Positions 11,026-22,585 are shown, counted from the first letter of the stretch. The stretch is 64,000 nucleotides of DNA from Caenorhabditis remanei (GCF_010183535.1 NC_071330.1:15357717-15421716); one strand, 5' to 3'. The notes: generated from the letters alone by a model not told the origin. Numbers and translations are program-made.

Positions 11026-11250
11026 TTATTCAAAATGAGAACATTTGTTTCCAATATTCAGTTTTTCTCTGGTTTTGATATACTTCAATATTATATTCAT
11101 GAATGAGATAGGGTTGTGATGGTAAATATTTCTTTCATAAACGGATCCTTCCGGTCGTTTGAAGAACTTTTGCTTGTTGTGCTCTAGATCTTTCTTGGCG
11201 ACTGGAACTCGTGGTAGTGAGCTGATCCGACTGCATTTCTTTTGAAAATC
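11026..11250 (-). CDS. Probable last exon of an unidentified minus-strand gene
   Basis: After a good acceptor (TTTTTTTTCCAG) on the minus strand, a frame of about 74 residues runs from DFQKKCSRISSLPRVPVAKK to CSHFE and a TAA. Composition is protein-like (basic N-half, hydrophobic stretch near the end). Upstream exons may include the module at 12262-12386. It could equally be one more decayed copy of the duplicated gene family of 11-22 kb. No family recognised. Confidence 0.35.
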   Translation of the reverse strand, partial: DFQKKCSRISSLPRVPVAKKDLEHNKQKFFKRPEGSVYERNIYHHNPISFMNIILKYIKTREKLNIGNKCSHFE

Positions 11251-11259
11251 TGGAAAAAA

Positions 11260-12260
11260 AAGAATTTCAGAATCCATAGCATGTTTTAAGATTCTTCATT
11301 ATTATTTTTTTCAAGAAATCAATTTTCATTGTGAAAATGATAAAAATCGTAAAATTTTGCCATGGTGACTTTAAAAATGGATCATTTTTACTTATTACAC
11401 AGTTTGTTACATGTTTTCCCTTAAATCTTTGTTTTTGTCGCTGAAAAATAGGTTTTAAGACTCTAAAAACATGAAATTTCAGTTTTCCTGTTTATTTTTG
11501 GTCTGATGGCTGAAAATATCAAGATTTTTAGGCAATTTTCAAATTTGTCTAAAAATCTTCAAATTTGCAGATGTCAGACCAAAAATAAGCAGGAAAACTC
11601 AAATTTCCTGTTTTTAGACTCTTAAATTCCTTTTTCAGGTATAAAAACTGGATTTTTTCATTGATTTCTTTGATTTTTACAAAAAATGAGTAAAAAATAT
11701 GAAACAAACTCTGTAATTAGACCAGAGAAGCTATAATTTAGTGAAAATTATCAATTTTTTATGTATTAAGAGTGAAAGTTCACGATTTTTATCGTTTTTT
11801 CAAGGGAAATCAACAGGAAAGTATTGAAATTTGCCAAAACATAGAACTCCAGGTTCAGAACTGATTTTTGTCTTAAAAACATCGATACTACATGTTTTTT
11901 GCTACTTTTCATTCTTTCCCGGTATAAATTAGACAAAAAATGAGTGAATTAGGGTCAGTATTTTAAAATTTCAGGTTTGAAACCAATTTCTGATTAAAAA
12001 ATAATGCAAACTTTCGATTTCTGGCTAGATTTGTAAGTTTTTGGCATAATTTTCGTGTTTCTCACTATTTTTTCCTTCTAAATTAGTCAAAAACTGGCAT
12101 TTTCAATATGACTTCGGTTATATTACTGTTTTCTGTAGCGTTTCATACCTTTTTTGGTATTTTTTATCACTTTTTGACTTAAAATTGACAAAAATTGGTT
12201 ATAGAGCTGAAAATCGCTATATTTATCTAAAATTTTTTCTATTTTTCTAAAAGTATATCC
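11260..12260. other. AT-rich stretch without clear gene
   Basis: Intron-like DNA between the exon at 11026-11250 and the module at 12262. Words such as GACCAAAAATAAGCAGGAAAA recur in both orientations (11510, 11575, 12455) and again near 16350, 18740 and 18900, linking it to the other copies of this duplicated locus. No convincing exon. Confidence 0.5.
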
Positions 12261-12261
12261 C

Positions 12262-12986
12262 ACGACCCTTACTCACCTCAACACAAATCGACACCAAAAA
12301 ATTAATTTAATTCCAAAAAATCAAAAAGAAACTATTGATCGAAATCCATTCCGGTAGGACTTCTTGACCAACTCCGATATATCTGGAAATATAATAATTT
12401 TAGATGAAAAAATATCAAAAAATAGTCCAAAAATCTCAAAATTTCAAGCTATCAGACCAAAAATAAGCAGGAAAACTCAATTTTAGACACCTTAAAGTCT
12501 AAAAAATGACCAATTTTTATTAAATTCCAAATACTGTCCAAAGGTGGTTTGGACCGCAACCGGTTTGGATCATAACTTGGTCAGTTTTGACCGGATCTTC
12601 TAGATTTTTATACCATAAAAAGCCCGCATTTTTCTCTATCTATACGACTTAATTACAAAAAATCCCGGTCAAAAATAAAGTTTTGCTGCCCGTTCTAGAG
12701 AAAACTCACTTCTTTTCAGAAAAACCCGTCATAATCCATAATCCATTAGCATTCAATAAAAATCAGAATAAAATAACTATAGTTTCGACATTTATACCAG
12801 TAGAACGTCTGTTGAGAGTGTGTGGGGGGACTAATTGTAAACTAAAATGATGACTATTTTCTTTCTCTTTTTCTTTTCTCTTCGGCGTCTCCACTATTCC
12901 CCATACTATTTCTTATCGGAAAAATGGGACGGGACGGGTGGTGGTGCCGGGAAGAGCGACAAACAGCTGTCTGGAGAGAAAATGCG
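12262..12986 (-). promoter_or_regulatory. Duplicated 5' module, copy 1 (promoter plus first exons)
   Basis: Minus strand: promoter-like GC-rich part (CCCGTCCCGTCCC), pyrimidine-rich tract, then a possible untranslated exon ending at a donor near 12707, then an exon after TATTTCCAG (12386) that can be read ISELVKKSYRNGFRSI, ending at GTGAGTAAGG near 12270. The same order recurs at 16149, 18945 and 21300. A truncating stop follows in this copy, so it may be dead. Confidence 0.45.
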
Positions 12987-12993
12987 GGGAAAT

Positions 12994-14382
12994 GCCACTT
13001 TCAAACGACCTATAAATTCGGTCATAGGTATTTTCGACCACGAGGAGCCCATTTCTGCAGTCAAAACTTGATAAATATCTCTGCGAGCCGAGTTATGAGC
13101 TCTCAAACTTTCATCTGGAAGTCCAAAGTAGTATGCTCAAGATATTCCTATTTTCTTTTAGGGACCTACGAGCACAGGTAAACCGCTGGAGAACACATAT
13201 GAAACCGTGCGGTGGCGTGTATAACAGAGTTGTCCGGAATCCGGATTCCGGAAATTCCGTATTCCGGAATTCCGGGTTTTTTTGACATTTCACATACTCA
13301 GGCCTGTTCACATGGAATCCCAAATCGACGGTATATGCGCCAGAGATGTTGGGAAGTGAACGTTTTCTTATCCGGAAGTCGGAAGTCGGAACCGGAATGA
13401 GATTTCACCATTTTCCGGAATCCCGAACCGGAATGACAAAAATCCAGAATTCCGGAATTTCGGAATCCGGAATTCGGAATGATTCGATAAATTTGCAAGG
13501 CCAAGTCATTTTTTCGTGTGTTTTCGATGATATATAAAGTTTTAAGCTATTTTTGAGGATCAAAACCGAAAAAGAATTGCTATAGCTGTTTTTTTTAAAC
13601 TCAAAAAAAGTTCCAAATTTCAACTTCTGAATTCCGGAAAAGGAGACTCAAAAAACCGGAATCCGGAATCCGGAACCAGAATCATATTTTAAAAATCCGG
13701 AATTCCGGAATTCCGGAATGTCAAAAAAACCCGGAATTCCGGAATATGGAATTTCCGGAATCCGGATTCCGGACAACTTTGGTATATACCAGAGTTGCAT
13801 GGAAGTGAAAATTTCTTATCCGGAAGTCGGAAGTCGGAAGTAAAATTTCTTATCCGGAAGTCGGAAGTCGGAAGTAAAATTTCTTATCCGGAAGTCGGAA
13901 GTTGGAAGTCGGAAGTCGGAATTAGATTTTTTCGCAAATATTCAAAAACTCTAGGATAAAAATCATAAAATTGCCGAAAATCAGTGAAAACTAGTTTTGA
14001 CTGAAGAAAATCTCATTTTCTGTCCTTTTAGACCATTTTTCCATTTATTTCTGCGAAATTTACTTTTCCGAAATTTCACCGTTATGGAATGACGGAAGTC
14101 GGAAGTGAAATTTCTTATCCGGAAGTCGGAATCCGGATTCCGGACAACTCTGTTATACACGCCACCGCACGGTTCCATATGTGTTCTCCAGCGGTTTACC
14201 TGTGCTCGTAGGTCCCTAAAAAAAAATAAGAATATCTTGAGTATACTACTTTGGACTTCCATATGAAAGTTTGAGAGCTCATAACTCGGCTCACAGAGAT
14301 ATTTAGCAGGTTTTGATTGCAGAAATGGACTCCTCGTGGTCGAAAATACCTATGACCGAATTTATAGGTCGTTTGAAAGTGG
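12994..14382. mobile_element. 1.4 kb inverted-repeat element with CCGGAATTCCGG interior
   Basis: Arms of about 260 bp (12994-13255 and 14125-14382) match as reverse complements from the tip GCCACTTTCAAACGACC inward to GTGTATAACAGAGTTG. The inside is two repeat fields: stacked CCGGAATTCCGG palindromes (13230-13480, 13640-13780) and TCCGGAAGTCGGAAGTCGG runs (13810-13925, 14090-14140). No transposase. The interior sequence recurs alone at 30560-30790 and 58590-59030. Confidence 0.85.
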
Positions 14383-14399
14383 CGTCTCCGAATACTTCC

Positions 14400-14790
14400 C
14401 TTGTTAGGGATGAAATAGAGTTTTTGATAAGAAGTTGTATAATTAATTTATTAATAAAATAATGTAATGTAAAAGAATAAACAATTATCATTCGACAGGG
14501 CAAACTTGATGCAGTGGTCACAGGAGAAAAGCAATTCTGAAATAATTTTAAATAATTTGAATTGAAAAAATAAAGATGAATGAGAAAACTCACACAATTA
14601 AACAATTTTTTTTCTTCACGCAGTGATGGGCAGTTACTGTATCTCTGAAAAAAAAACTATTTTTATGTAGACTGTGTGTTGGTTTGTCCGGATGTCTTCA
14701 AATGGATTACTCACTTTAATCTCAGAAATTCTGTGACCAGCGGTTTCGTTGTTAGTTCTCCTTCAAATTTTTACTGAAATTTTAATATTT
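14400..14790 (-). pseudogene. Decayed copy A of the duplicated minus-strand gene
   Basis: Holds an exon-like block (14715-14773) that matches copies B and C; in one frame it reads RRTNNETAGHRISEIK before a GTGAGT donor. A second small block near 14600-14645 follows TTTTTTTTCAG. Stops and shifts prevent a full frame. Called a pseudogene from comparison between copies. Confidence 0.45.
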
Positions 14791-15630
14791 TGAGGGTGAA
14801 TTCGTCATTTCTTAACCTAGTAATAACGGAAATTTTTTTTTTAAAATTTTTTTTATTTTTGACCGGATTTTTTTGTAATTAAGTCGTATAGATAGAGAAA
14901 AATGCGGGCTTTTTTATGGTATAAAAATCTCGCCGATCCGACCAAAACTGATGAAGCTATGAGCAGAACCGTTTTGACAGAAAACTCGCTTTGGATTTTG
15001 ACAGAAAACTCGCTTTCAAAGTTGTCTCAAACGGGCAGCAAAACTTTATTTTTGACCGGAATTTTTTGTAATTATGTCACATAAATAGAGTAGAATGCGG
15101 GCTTTCTGATGGTATAAGAATCTGGAAGATCCGGTCAAAACTGACCAAGTTATGATCCAAACAGGTTGCTGTCCAAACCTTGCTTTAATTTTGATTTTTT
15201 AGAGGGTTCTCACTGGAATTTAGTAAAAATTTGTCATTTTTGGACGTTGTATAGTAAAATTTTACAAGTTTCTTTATTTTCACAATAAAAGTTGATAGAA
15301 AATGATTATAAACAGCTTTTTAAGGCAAAAAACAACAAAATTGCATGTTTTTGCCACTTTTTTATATTCTTAACCTAGTAAAACAGGGTTTCAGATGATT
15401 TTCATGAATTTTTGCTACAAAACCAAAAACAACGGGTAAAAAACTGCAGAAATTTCGATTTTTCAGAAGTTTTCGAGAAAAAAGCGTGAAATCAATCACA
15501 TGTTTTGAATTTCAGCCTTACATCGATTTTTAGCTATAAAAATGCTCACCTTTTACACAATTTCTGGGTTTTTACCCATTGATTGCCTTAAAATAGACGA
15601 AAAATCAACTTTTTCCGCTTTTTTAATACA
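14790..15630. other. Intron-like AT-rich sequence, no gene seen
   Basis: Two diverged copies of one 200 bp unit (14860-14960 and 15050-15150; shared TTTTTGACCGGA and ATAGAGAAAAATGCGGG words), also matching 12600-12680. This supports tandem duplication of the locus. No exon with good splice sites identified. Confidence 0.45.
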
Positions 15631-15637
15631 ATTTTTG

Positions 15638-15752
15638 GTATTGTCGAAATAAAAAAAGTGATACCCGGTGTTTGCGGACTTAGTGCTAATTTTAATAATT
15701 TTTCCACTAAGTCCGCAAACACCGGGTATCAATTTTTTTATTTCGACAATAC
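15638..15752. ncRNA. Near-perfect 48 bp stem hairpin
   Basis: Arms 15638-15685 and 15705-15752 pair almost throughout (GTGATACCCGGTGTTTGCGG against its complement, then TTTATTTCGACAATAC), with a 19-base AT-rich loop. The stem is longer and more perfect than a usual miRNA precursor; a small MITE or young hairpin siRNA source fits as well. Sequence beyond the stem does not pair. Confidence 0.4.
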
Positions 15753-16148
15753 TTTTCATCATTTTTTTACTTAAAATTGACGAAAAATTTAAAAAGTTTT
15801 TATCAACTCACCCTCCAGAAGTACAGTTGTGTTTGATTTGATAATTGAACTCGTATTTCTGAAATTTAGTTTTGTTTTCGTTTTTTTTTTGAATTTTTTG
15901 CATTTTTACCGGCGATCCATCTCGACTATTTCATACCGGAACTCTAGACCACCATCGCCCCAAAAATGTTCCTATTTCAGCATGAACTCACTAGTCTTCT
16001 TCATAGACTATCAAGTCACCACACCAGTGCCAATTTTGGGTGCCAACACAATTTTCTTCTATTTCTGCAAGAAAAACCGGGTTTTTTGAAGTCAAAGTGA
16101 AGTTTTTTAATTTAATTTTAATTGGCTTTTGTTTAAAATAAAAGTCCT

Positions 16149-16690
16149 TACTCACTCTAACAAGAATCGACCAAAAAATTTAATTTAATTCCAAAAAAAG
16201 CAGAAAAACCAATTGATCGAAATCCATTCCGGTAGGACTTCTTGACAACCTCCGATATATCTGAAAATAAAGAATTTTAGATAAAAAACGATTGAAAAAA
16301 GTCAAAAATTGTCTCAAAATCTCAAAATTTTCAGCTCTCAGGCCGAAAATAAGCAGGAAACCCCAATTTTTGGCTTCTTAACCCTTTTTTCAGCAGAAAA
16401 CACTTTAATAACTCACCTCTTGTAAAAACCCGTCCAAAAATCCATTAGTATTCAATAAAATCAGAATAAATATAGTTTCGACATTCATCCAGTAGAACGT
16501 CTGTTGAGAAAAGGGGGACTAAATGATGTTTCTGAGAGAAGTGACCAGCGCCCCTTTTCTCTTTTTCTCTCTGCGTCTCCACTACTCCCACACTATTTCT
16601 TATAGGGAGGACGGGACGGGTGGTGGTGCCAGGAAGAGTCCCCTTTTCTTTAGCATTTGAGAAAAGAGCATCGAGCAAATTTTGTGTGGA
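16149..16690 (-). promoter_or_regulatory. Duplicated 5' module, copy 2
   Basis: Same order as copy 1 on the minus strand: GC-rich start (ACCCGTCCCGTCCTCCC), TAGAACGTCTGTTGAG complement, ATTCAATAAAA complement, donor near 16414, then an exon after TTTTCAG that reads ISEVVKKSYRNGFRSIG and stays open for about 32 codons, ending near a donor at 16149. Best preserved reading of this small exon among the copies. Confidence 0.45.
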
Positions 16691-16734
16691 GAGCAAGAGG
16701 GGTCCCATTACACGGAAATAAGGGAGAGAGGGGG

Positions 16735-17190
16735 TGAACACAAAACGCGTCCAAGGTACGCCAGACTCGAAATTCTTCAAAAATTTCAATTTCCACTCTG
16801 AAAACTCGTTGGAAACAATCAAAAATTGATTTCATTATTCAAAAACGTGAAAATGTTGCATTTTTAGTTAGAAAAACCATTTTTCAACTTTTAAACGCGT
16901 CAAAGGTACGTCAGACTCTAAATGATAGTTTCGGAAATTTCGGAAATTTCTACTTTCAATTAAAAATCTTAATGTTCACTTTAAAAACTGGACAAACTTG
17001 GTCAAATGCACTATATTTTGAAAACGCGTCAAATGTGCGCCAGTCAAAGTATATATTGTTGCTTTTGAGCTGAAACCATTGGTTAAAACGGGTCAAAAAT
17101 GTGTTAGAGGTAGAAAATTTAATAAATCTCGATTTTCACTTTAAAAATAAGTTGAAAAACTGTCAGATGCACCAATTCTGTTATTCGAGG
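16735..17190. repeat. GCGCACC core repeat field, block F
   Basis: Three minus-orientation cores (16745, 16895, 17025) with family spacers. Lies between module copy 2 and the next gene copy. Confidence 0.7.
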
Positions 17191-17313
17191 AAACTCACAT
17201 GATTTATTTATTTCTGGAATGAATATGAAAGAGTTTTTAACAAAAAGTATATATTCAACAACCAATTTATTAACAAAAGAATCAAATGTAAATTATATTT
17301 CATAAAAATTGTT

Positions 17314-18290
17314 CGAATCCACTGTTAGAAGTATTTCAACCTCACGATCGCTGAGTGTTCGCCTGTAATAGATTTTTGGTTTAAAAAGATAAATGTTATT
17401 TAACTTACATTGACTTCAAAATAAATTCCATGTTGTAATGTTTAGTCTTACTTTCCCCCATCCAATGTGCAAATGAAAATACATCCGTATTGCTAAAATA
17501 ATTCAATTCAAGTCAAATCCATAAGTTTTATTTACCGGTCCAAAACAGCAGCAACTTTGATTTCTCGGATCCAAACAAGAATTTTGTTGTTTTCGAAGTG
17601 TTGCATTGCAATTTCCAGCATACTGCATACTAAAATCCAATACATAATTTTTTCAAACGTTGACGCATAACTCCAGTTACACCAAAGGTTCTTATGACAT
17701 CCCAGTAACTGAAGTTCTTACCATATATCGGTTTTGGTTCAGTTCTGTATTTCAGTCCAACGTGCACGCTGAAAAATTCTTCTTTGAATTAGTTTTTGAA
17801 GAAAAAAACTCACCTTTTAACATCACCTTCCAAATGTCCTTATAGTAAGTGTACTCGTTTTCTTTTTTACACAACATGTAGATCACCTTTGATCTGAATC
17901 TGAAAAAACCAGAACATTTAACAGCGAAATATTTTTGATGACGTACCGTCAAACCGTTTTCCAGTGTTTTTGTTGGTACCCAAGAAGAATGACAGAAACC
18001 AGTGGTAATTTTTCCTGAAAAGAAAATTCAGGGTTTTCACAGAATACTTCTTACCCTTACATGGTTTTTATTTCGATCCAATCACCAACTTCGTAAATGG
18101 GAGTTCCTTATTCGAGCTTCAAAAAATTTGAGAATCGCATTCCATCTCTCCTCTGTAAAAACTATTTTTAGACTACATATGTTTCGGTTAGTCCGGATGT
18201 CTTCATTTTCTATAAATTGAATACTCACCTTAATCTCAGACAGTCTGTGGCCAGCGGTTTCGTTGTTAGATCTCCTTTTTTACTGAAATT
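17314..18290 (-). pseudogene. Copy B of the duplicated minus-strand gene, probably broken
   Basis: Several exon-like blocks with worm splice sites on minus: 18229-18282 (RRSNNETAGHRLSEIK in one frame), a block near 18070-18160 ending DWIEIKTM, 17947-18010 (KNYHWFLSFFLGTNKNTGKR), 17830-17890 (KVIYMLCKKENEYTYYKD), 17680-17775 (GLKYRTEPKPIYGKNFSYWD), 17535-17610, 17410-17495 and 17314-17362 (TLSDREVEILLTVDSN then stop). Phases fail between several blocks, and the block near 18100 has internal stops, so the copy looks damaged. No family recognised. Confidence 0.45.
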
Positions 18291-18299
18291 TTAATATTT

Positions 18300-18940
18300 A
18301 GAGAGTGAATTTTCCATTTTTTCCATTCTTGACCTAGTGAAACAGGATTTTCAGATGGTTTTTATAAGTTTTAACTATGGTTTTGATGTTTCAATGGTTC
18401 CAACTAGCATTTAATAAAATTGATTTATTTTTCGAGTGTTGTATGGTGAAATTTAGCTATTTTCGACATTTTCCGACTCGGAATCAACAAAAATTCAAAC
18501 TACATTCCGTCCGAATTGAATAACCATAAAAAATGGTATGTTTTGGCTATATCTAAATTTCTGAAACAGGTTTTTTGATTTTTCCCTTTTTTCCGGCTTG
18601 AAACTAACCAAACATGCCTGAAATCGGCGCTAAATTTGAAATTTGAAATTTATTTGGGTCACCATACGTGATTCTAATTTCTATAAATACAATTCAAAGA
18701 TTGTCTAAAAATTTCGAAATTTTCGCTCATTGTCCGAAAATAAGCAGGAAAACTTGAATTAGGTAAGTGTTTCTAGAGTCTCTTAAAATCTCTTTTTCAG
18801 CTACAAAAACTTTTCTTTTTCTGATTTTCATAAGTTGAAGCTAGAAGAACCACAAAAAACTGGTTGAAACCACACCTCAAAATTTTCAGCTCTCAGACCG
18901 AAAATAAGTTGGAAAAATCAATTTTACACTTCTAAAACCC
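18300..18940. other. Intron-like stretch of copy B, no exon seen
   Basis: AT-rich sequence between the RR-x-NNET exon and the 5' module. Shares CCGAAAATAAGCAGGAAA words with 11.5, 12.4 and 16.3 kb, as expected for a first intron duplicated with the locus. Confidence 0.45.
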
Positions 18941-18944
18941 TTAA

Positions 18945-19260
18945 ATAACTCACCTCCTTTTAAAAAACCCGTCATAATCCATAATCCATTAGCATTCAAT
19001 AAAAATCAGAATAAATATAGTTTCGACATTCATACCAGTAGAACGTCTGTTGAGAAAAGGGGGACTAATTGTAAACTAAAATGATGATTCTTTTCTTTCT
19101 CTCTCTCTTTCTCTCCGGCGTCTCCACTACTCCCATACTATTTCTTATCGGGAGGACGGGCGGTGGTGCCAGGAAGAGTGATGGGTCCCCTTTTCTTTAG
19201 CATTTGAGAAGAGAGCATCGGGGTCGTTTTGTGTGGAGAGCAAGAGGAGAGGGGCCCAGT
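18945..19260 (-). promoter_or_regulatory. Duplicated 5' module, copy 3
   Basis: Minus strand promoter-like part (CTCTTGCTCTCCACAC, CTCCCGATAAGAAATAG), pyrimidine/purine tract, TCAACAGACGTTCTACTGG, then GACGGGTTTTTTAAAAGGAG and a GTGAGT donor. Closely similar to copies at 12.7, 16.4 and 21.4 kb. Confidence 0.5.
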
Positions 19261-19940
19261 ACATGAATAATTAATTGCTGTCTAATAATTCATGACAAAA
19301 ATTATCAAAAGTAAATAAAAAGATGTCAAAAATAATTTCACAATTTATCTAAAATTCTGTTATTCAAGGAAAGATTTATTTATTTTCTGGAATAAATATG
19401 AGTTCTTGATAAAATTTCTAGTAACATTGACCTGATCTGATGCAAAACGAATTTTGAACAGTTTCAGATTCCCTTTGGCTGAAAACGGCTGTTTTTAACT
19501 TGAAAATTACAGAAGTATCTCTAAAATATTAAAAAAACCTTGTTTTTCTAATCAGAAATTAAAAAAATTCATGAAAAATAAGCCAGATTCGAGATAAAAT
19601 TCATTTTTAAGCGATTCAGCCCGATTTTAGTTGAAAATAGTTAATTTTTGTCATGAAAAGTGCGAAAATGCTGTCAAAAATACGAAAAAATAAATAAAAC
19701 TGTGTTCCCACTTGCGTTTTATATCAAAAATCTCAAAAATTCAACGGAATATATTCAAAAACCGATTTATTCGAAAAGAATAAGATACAAAGTGAAATTA
19801 TATTTAAAAATGAGTATTGTTAAGCAAAAGAATCAAAAATTGTTAGCCAACAGCAAGACTTGATGCTTCGATCCTGAAATTTCTTAATTTGAAAATTTTA
19901 ATTGATCAAATAAAGCAGAAGGATAATGAGAAAACTCACA

Positions 19941-20525
19941 TTAATCTGATGTCTTGCTCCTCGCTTCTTCAATTTTTTTCAAAAGTTGTTCATTTTCTTC
20001 CTTCAAATTCATTATTTGCAATGCGTAATGGTTCACTTCTTGGCCTTGGCGATTTTGGAATTCTTGTCGTTATTGAGAGTTACTTTGAGATCTTCAATGT
20101 TTTTTTGGGCCTGCTCCAACTCTTTGTAGCCGACAGTTCTTCGTTTTTCATTTTCAGCTCCTCAGATTCCAACATGCTTCTGTCCTCTTCTTTCATCTCA
20201 GCCTCTTCCACTTTACTCCACAAAACATTCAGTTTGATAAGCTTGTTCGCTTTTCATCACGAACTGTTTTGCAATTGGGGTTTCCTGAAAAGAGAAAACA
20301 AGTTTTCACATAATACTTCTATTTCTTACATGGTTTTTATTTCGATCCAATCACCAAGTAGGACTTCCTTCCATTTGTCGTCATCACTTTACCAAAGAGG
20401 CCATTATGAGAATCTCTGCAAAAAACTGACTAGAAATTGAATATTGACTAGAAATTGAATATTCACCTCAATCTCATCCAAGCGACGACCTCATGTCTCG
20501 TTGTTGAATCTCCTTTGCACTTTTA
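19941..20525 (-). pseudogene. Copy C: coiled-coil protein pseudogene
   Basis: Minus strand. Exon 20467-20525 matches the RR-x-NNET block but has a TGA after NNET. Exon 20330-20415 reads SHNGLFGK then, one base shifted, SDDDKWKEVLLGDWIEIKT. Exon 19941-20284 encodes a Glu/Lys-rich coiled coil in three overlapping frames: LNVLWSKVEEAEMKEEDR, ELEQAQKNIEDLKVTLNN, then NHYALQIMNLKEENEQLL up to a TAA. At least three frameshifts and one stop. The plus-strand open frame over it is antisense. Shows that the family once had a C-terminal coiled coil. Confidence 0.6.
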
Positions 20526-20541
20526 CTGAAATTTTTATATA

Positions 20542-20813
20542 CCGTAAAAACTGTATTAGAGCGACACCTTTAATAGAACGACACCTCTAATAGAACGACA
20601 TCCATCTATACTCAGGATTCATGGATATGATTATCCCAGTGTATTTTCTTGGTTCTGATTAGAAGCAGCGTGAATAGTAACCTCTAGATCAACAAATAGA
20701 ACTTTCAAAAAGTGTTTTTCCGTTTAACTTTAGTGAGTTTCTGGAACCACAAAAATTTTGTGAGAGGCGGTTGAAAAATAGAGCGACATGTCGCTCTAAT
20801 ACAGTTTTTACGG
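20542..20813. mobile_element. TA-flanked MITE, CCGTAAAAACTG ends (copy 1)
   Basis: Ends CCGTAAAAACTGTATTAGAG and the exact complement, flanked by TA on each side. Inside are GCGACACC and AGAACGACA subrepeats. A 344 bp sister lies at 37514-37857. Suggests Tc1/mariner-type mobilisation from the TA target; no transposase. Confidence 0.8.
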
Positions 20814-20929
20814 TATTTAGAAGATGAATTTGACATTTTTCATATTCGTAACCTAGTAAAACAGGACTTTTAGATGATTTTGAAAAGTTTTAGCTATAAT
20901 TTTAATTTTCTGTATGGTTCTATTAGCTC

Positions 20930-21066
20930 GGCACAGTTCTTACAACTGCGCTCCACCGAAATGCCCTAAAAAATGTCTCTTTTTCTCTGTGTCTCTCAAT
21001 TTTGCACAATTTTTTCTCCAGTTTCGGTAGAGCGCGGTTGTAAAAAGCGTGCTGTGCTAATAGCTG
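20930..21066. mobile_element. 137 bp MITE, CTATTAGC ends
   Basis: Inverted ends CTATTAGC..GCACAG and TTACAACTGCGCTCCACCG against its complement near 21020-21050; about 40 bp arms. A relative with TTACAACTGCGCCCC lies at 36915-37115. Confidence 0.65.
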
Positions 21067-21299
21067 AAAATAAATGAAAATGGTCTATTTTTCAATGAGT
21101 GTAGGGCAAAATTTTTCTATTTTTATCATTTTTGCGATCAAAATAGACAGAAATATCTATTTTCAGCTTTATAAAACATGTAATTTCAGTTTTAAACATC
21201 ACAATTGCATTTTTTGGCTCAAAATTGCTAGAACCATATAAATTTTTCCAATTTTTTAAATCAAAGTTTATCTCACGACCCTTACTCGCCTCAACAAAA

Positions 21300-21760
21300 A
21301 TCGACGCACGCAAAATTAATTAAATTCCAAAAAACGCAATAGACTATTGGTCGAAATTGAACACCTCCGATATTTCTGAAAATAAAATAATTTTAGATGA
21401 AGAAAAACTCTAAGGGTAACAATATAACTCACCTCTATTAAAAAACCCGTTAATAAATCCATTAGTATTCAATAAAAATCAGAATAAATAAATCTTGACA
21501 TTCATACCAGTAGAACGTCTGTTGAGAAAGGGGGGGGGGGGGACTAAACTAAAATGATGTTTCTGAGAGAAGGGTTTTCTCTTTTTCTCTCTGCGTCTCC
21601 ATACTATTCCTTATCGGGAGAATACTATTCCTTATCGGGAGAACGTGGCGGTGCCAGGACCTCTTTTCCTTTTTCCCCTTTTTCGCATGCATTTGAAACG
21701 GGAGAAGAAGTGAGCATCGGAGTCATTTTGTGTGAGTAAGAGGAGAGGGGACACGATGAA
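21300..21760 (-). promoter_or_regulatory. Duplicated 5' module, copy 4
   Basis: Same module on minus, serving copy C by position: GC-rich promoter-like part, a G11 run at 21529-21541, TCAACAGACGTTCTACTGG, a donor near 21430, then ISEVFNF-type exon after TTTTCAG (21375) with a quick stop. The promoter part has an 18 bp direct duplication (CTATTCCTTATCGGGAGAA). Confidence 0.45.
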
Positions 21761-21929
21761 TTTCCCATTCACTAAAAGTTTCTCTTTTTTTGGCAAATGG
21801 AAGAGACATTCGGAAAAAGAGAAGAAATAAGATACTCCCTTTTTTTTCCTCTTTTCTTGTGCATTTGAGACCGAGAAAGGAGAGACTTTATTAGAATACC
21901 AAAAACTATACTTTGAATCATAATCTGAA

Positions 21930-22260
21930 AAAGCACCCAGGATGCGTCAGCCAAGCCATATATTGTCGTTTTTGAGCAAAAATCATTGCGTAAAACAGGT
22001 CAAAATTGTGTTTGGGATTGGAACCGTCGAAAATCTCAACTTACACTCTGAGAAATAGTTGAAAACAGTCAAAAATTGCTCAAATGCGCCATATTTGTGA
22101 AAACGCGTCTAAGGAGCGCCAACCATGTGGATTTTGGCTGAAAGAAAGCGGCGAAAAAGCACAAAAGTAATGTTTTTTTTAAAAATATATTTATTTTTGT
22201 AAAACGCGTCCTAGGTGCGCCAGACAGTCGTAAAATGGATTTCGACTAAAAATTCACGAA
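21930..22260. repeat. GCGCACC core repeat field, block G
   Basis: Three minus-orientation cores (21940, 22090, 22205), diverged. Next to it 22260-22580 is AT-rich with nothing gene-like. Confidence 0.65.
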
Positions 22261-22585
22261 AGTTTTTGTGTTTGCCGCAAATTTCTCTAGACTTGTTGTG
22301 AAAAATTTTTTAAATCTGCACTTTTTCGAGTTTCTAACCGATTTTTTTTGGTTTATAGCTTAAATTGGCTGTAATCACTCTAAGAAGGAAGTGAAAAAAG
22401 GCAAAAACGTATACTTTCAACATAATCACACTATGAAAAGGGAATGTGTTAACTACTTTGATTTATTTGAAGAATCAACAGTTACAAAAGTCAAAACAGG
22501 TAGATTAAGGGGTAACAAATAATATGAGTTGAGAATAGAGATATTCATTCAAATTGTGAGTATCTGGGTAGGGGATTGAATCAAT

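Noticed and set aside
16445..16822. 125-codon minus-strand frame
   Set aside because: Overlies the duplicated promoter module and a GCGCACC core; not conserved in the other module copies.
19889..20440. 183-codon plus-strand frame rich in Ser/Phe
   Set aside because: Antisense of the coiled-coil pseudogene exon; Ser/Phe/Leu bias is the mirror of Glu/Lys codons.
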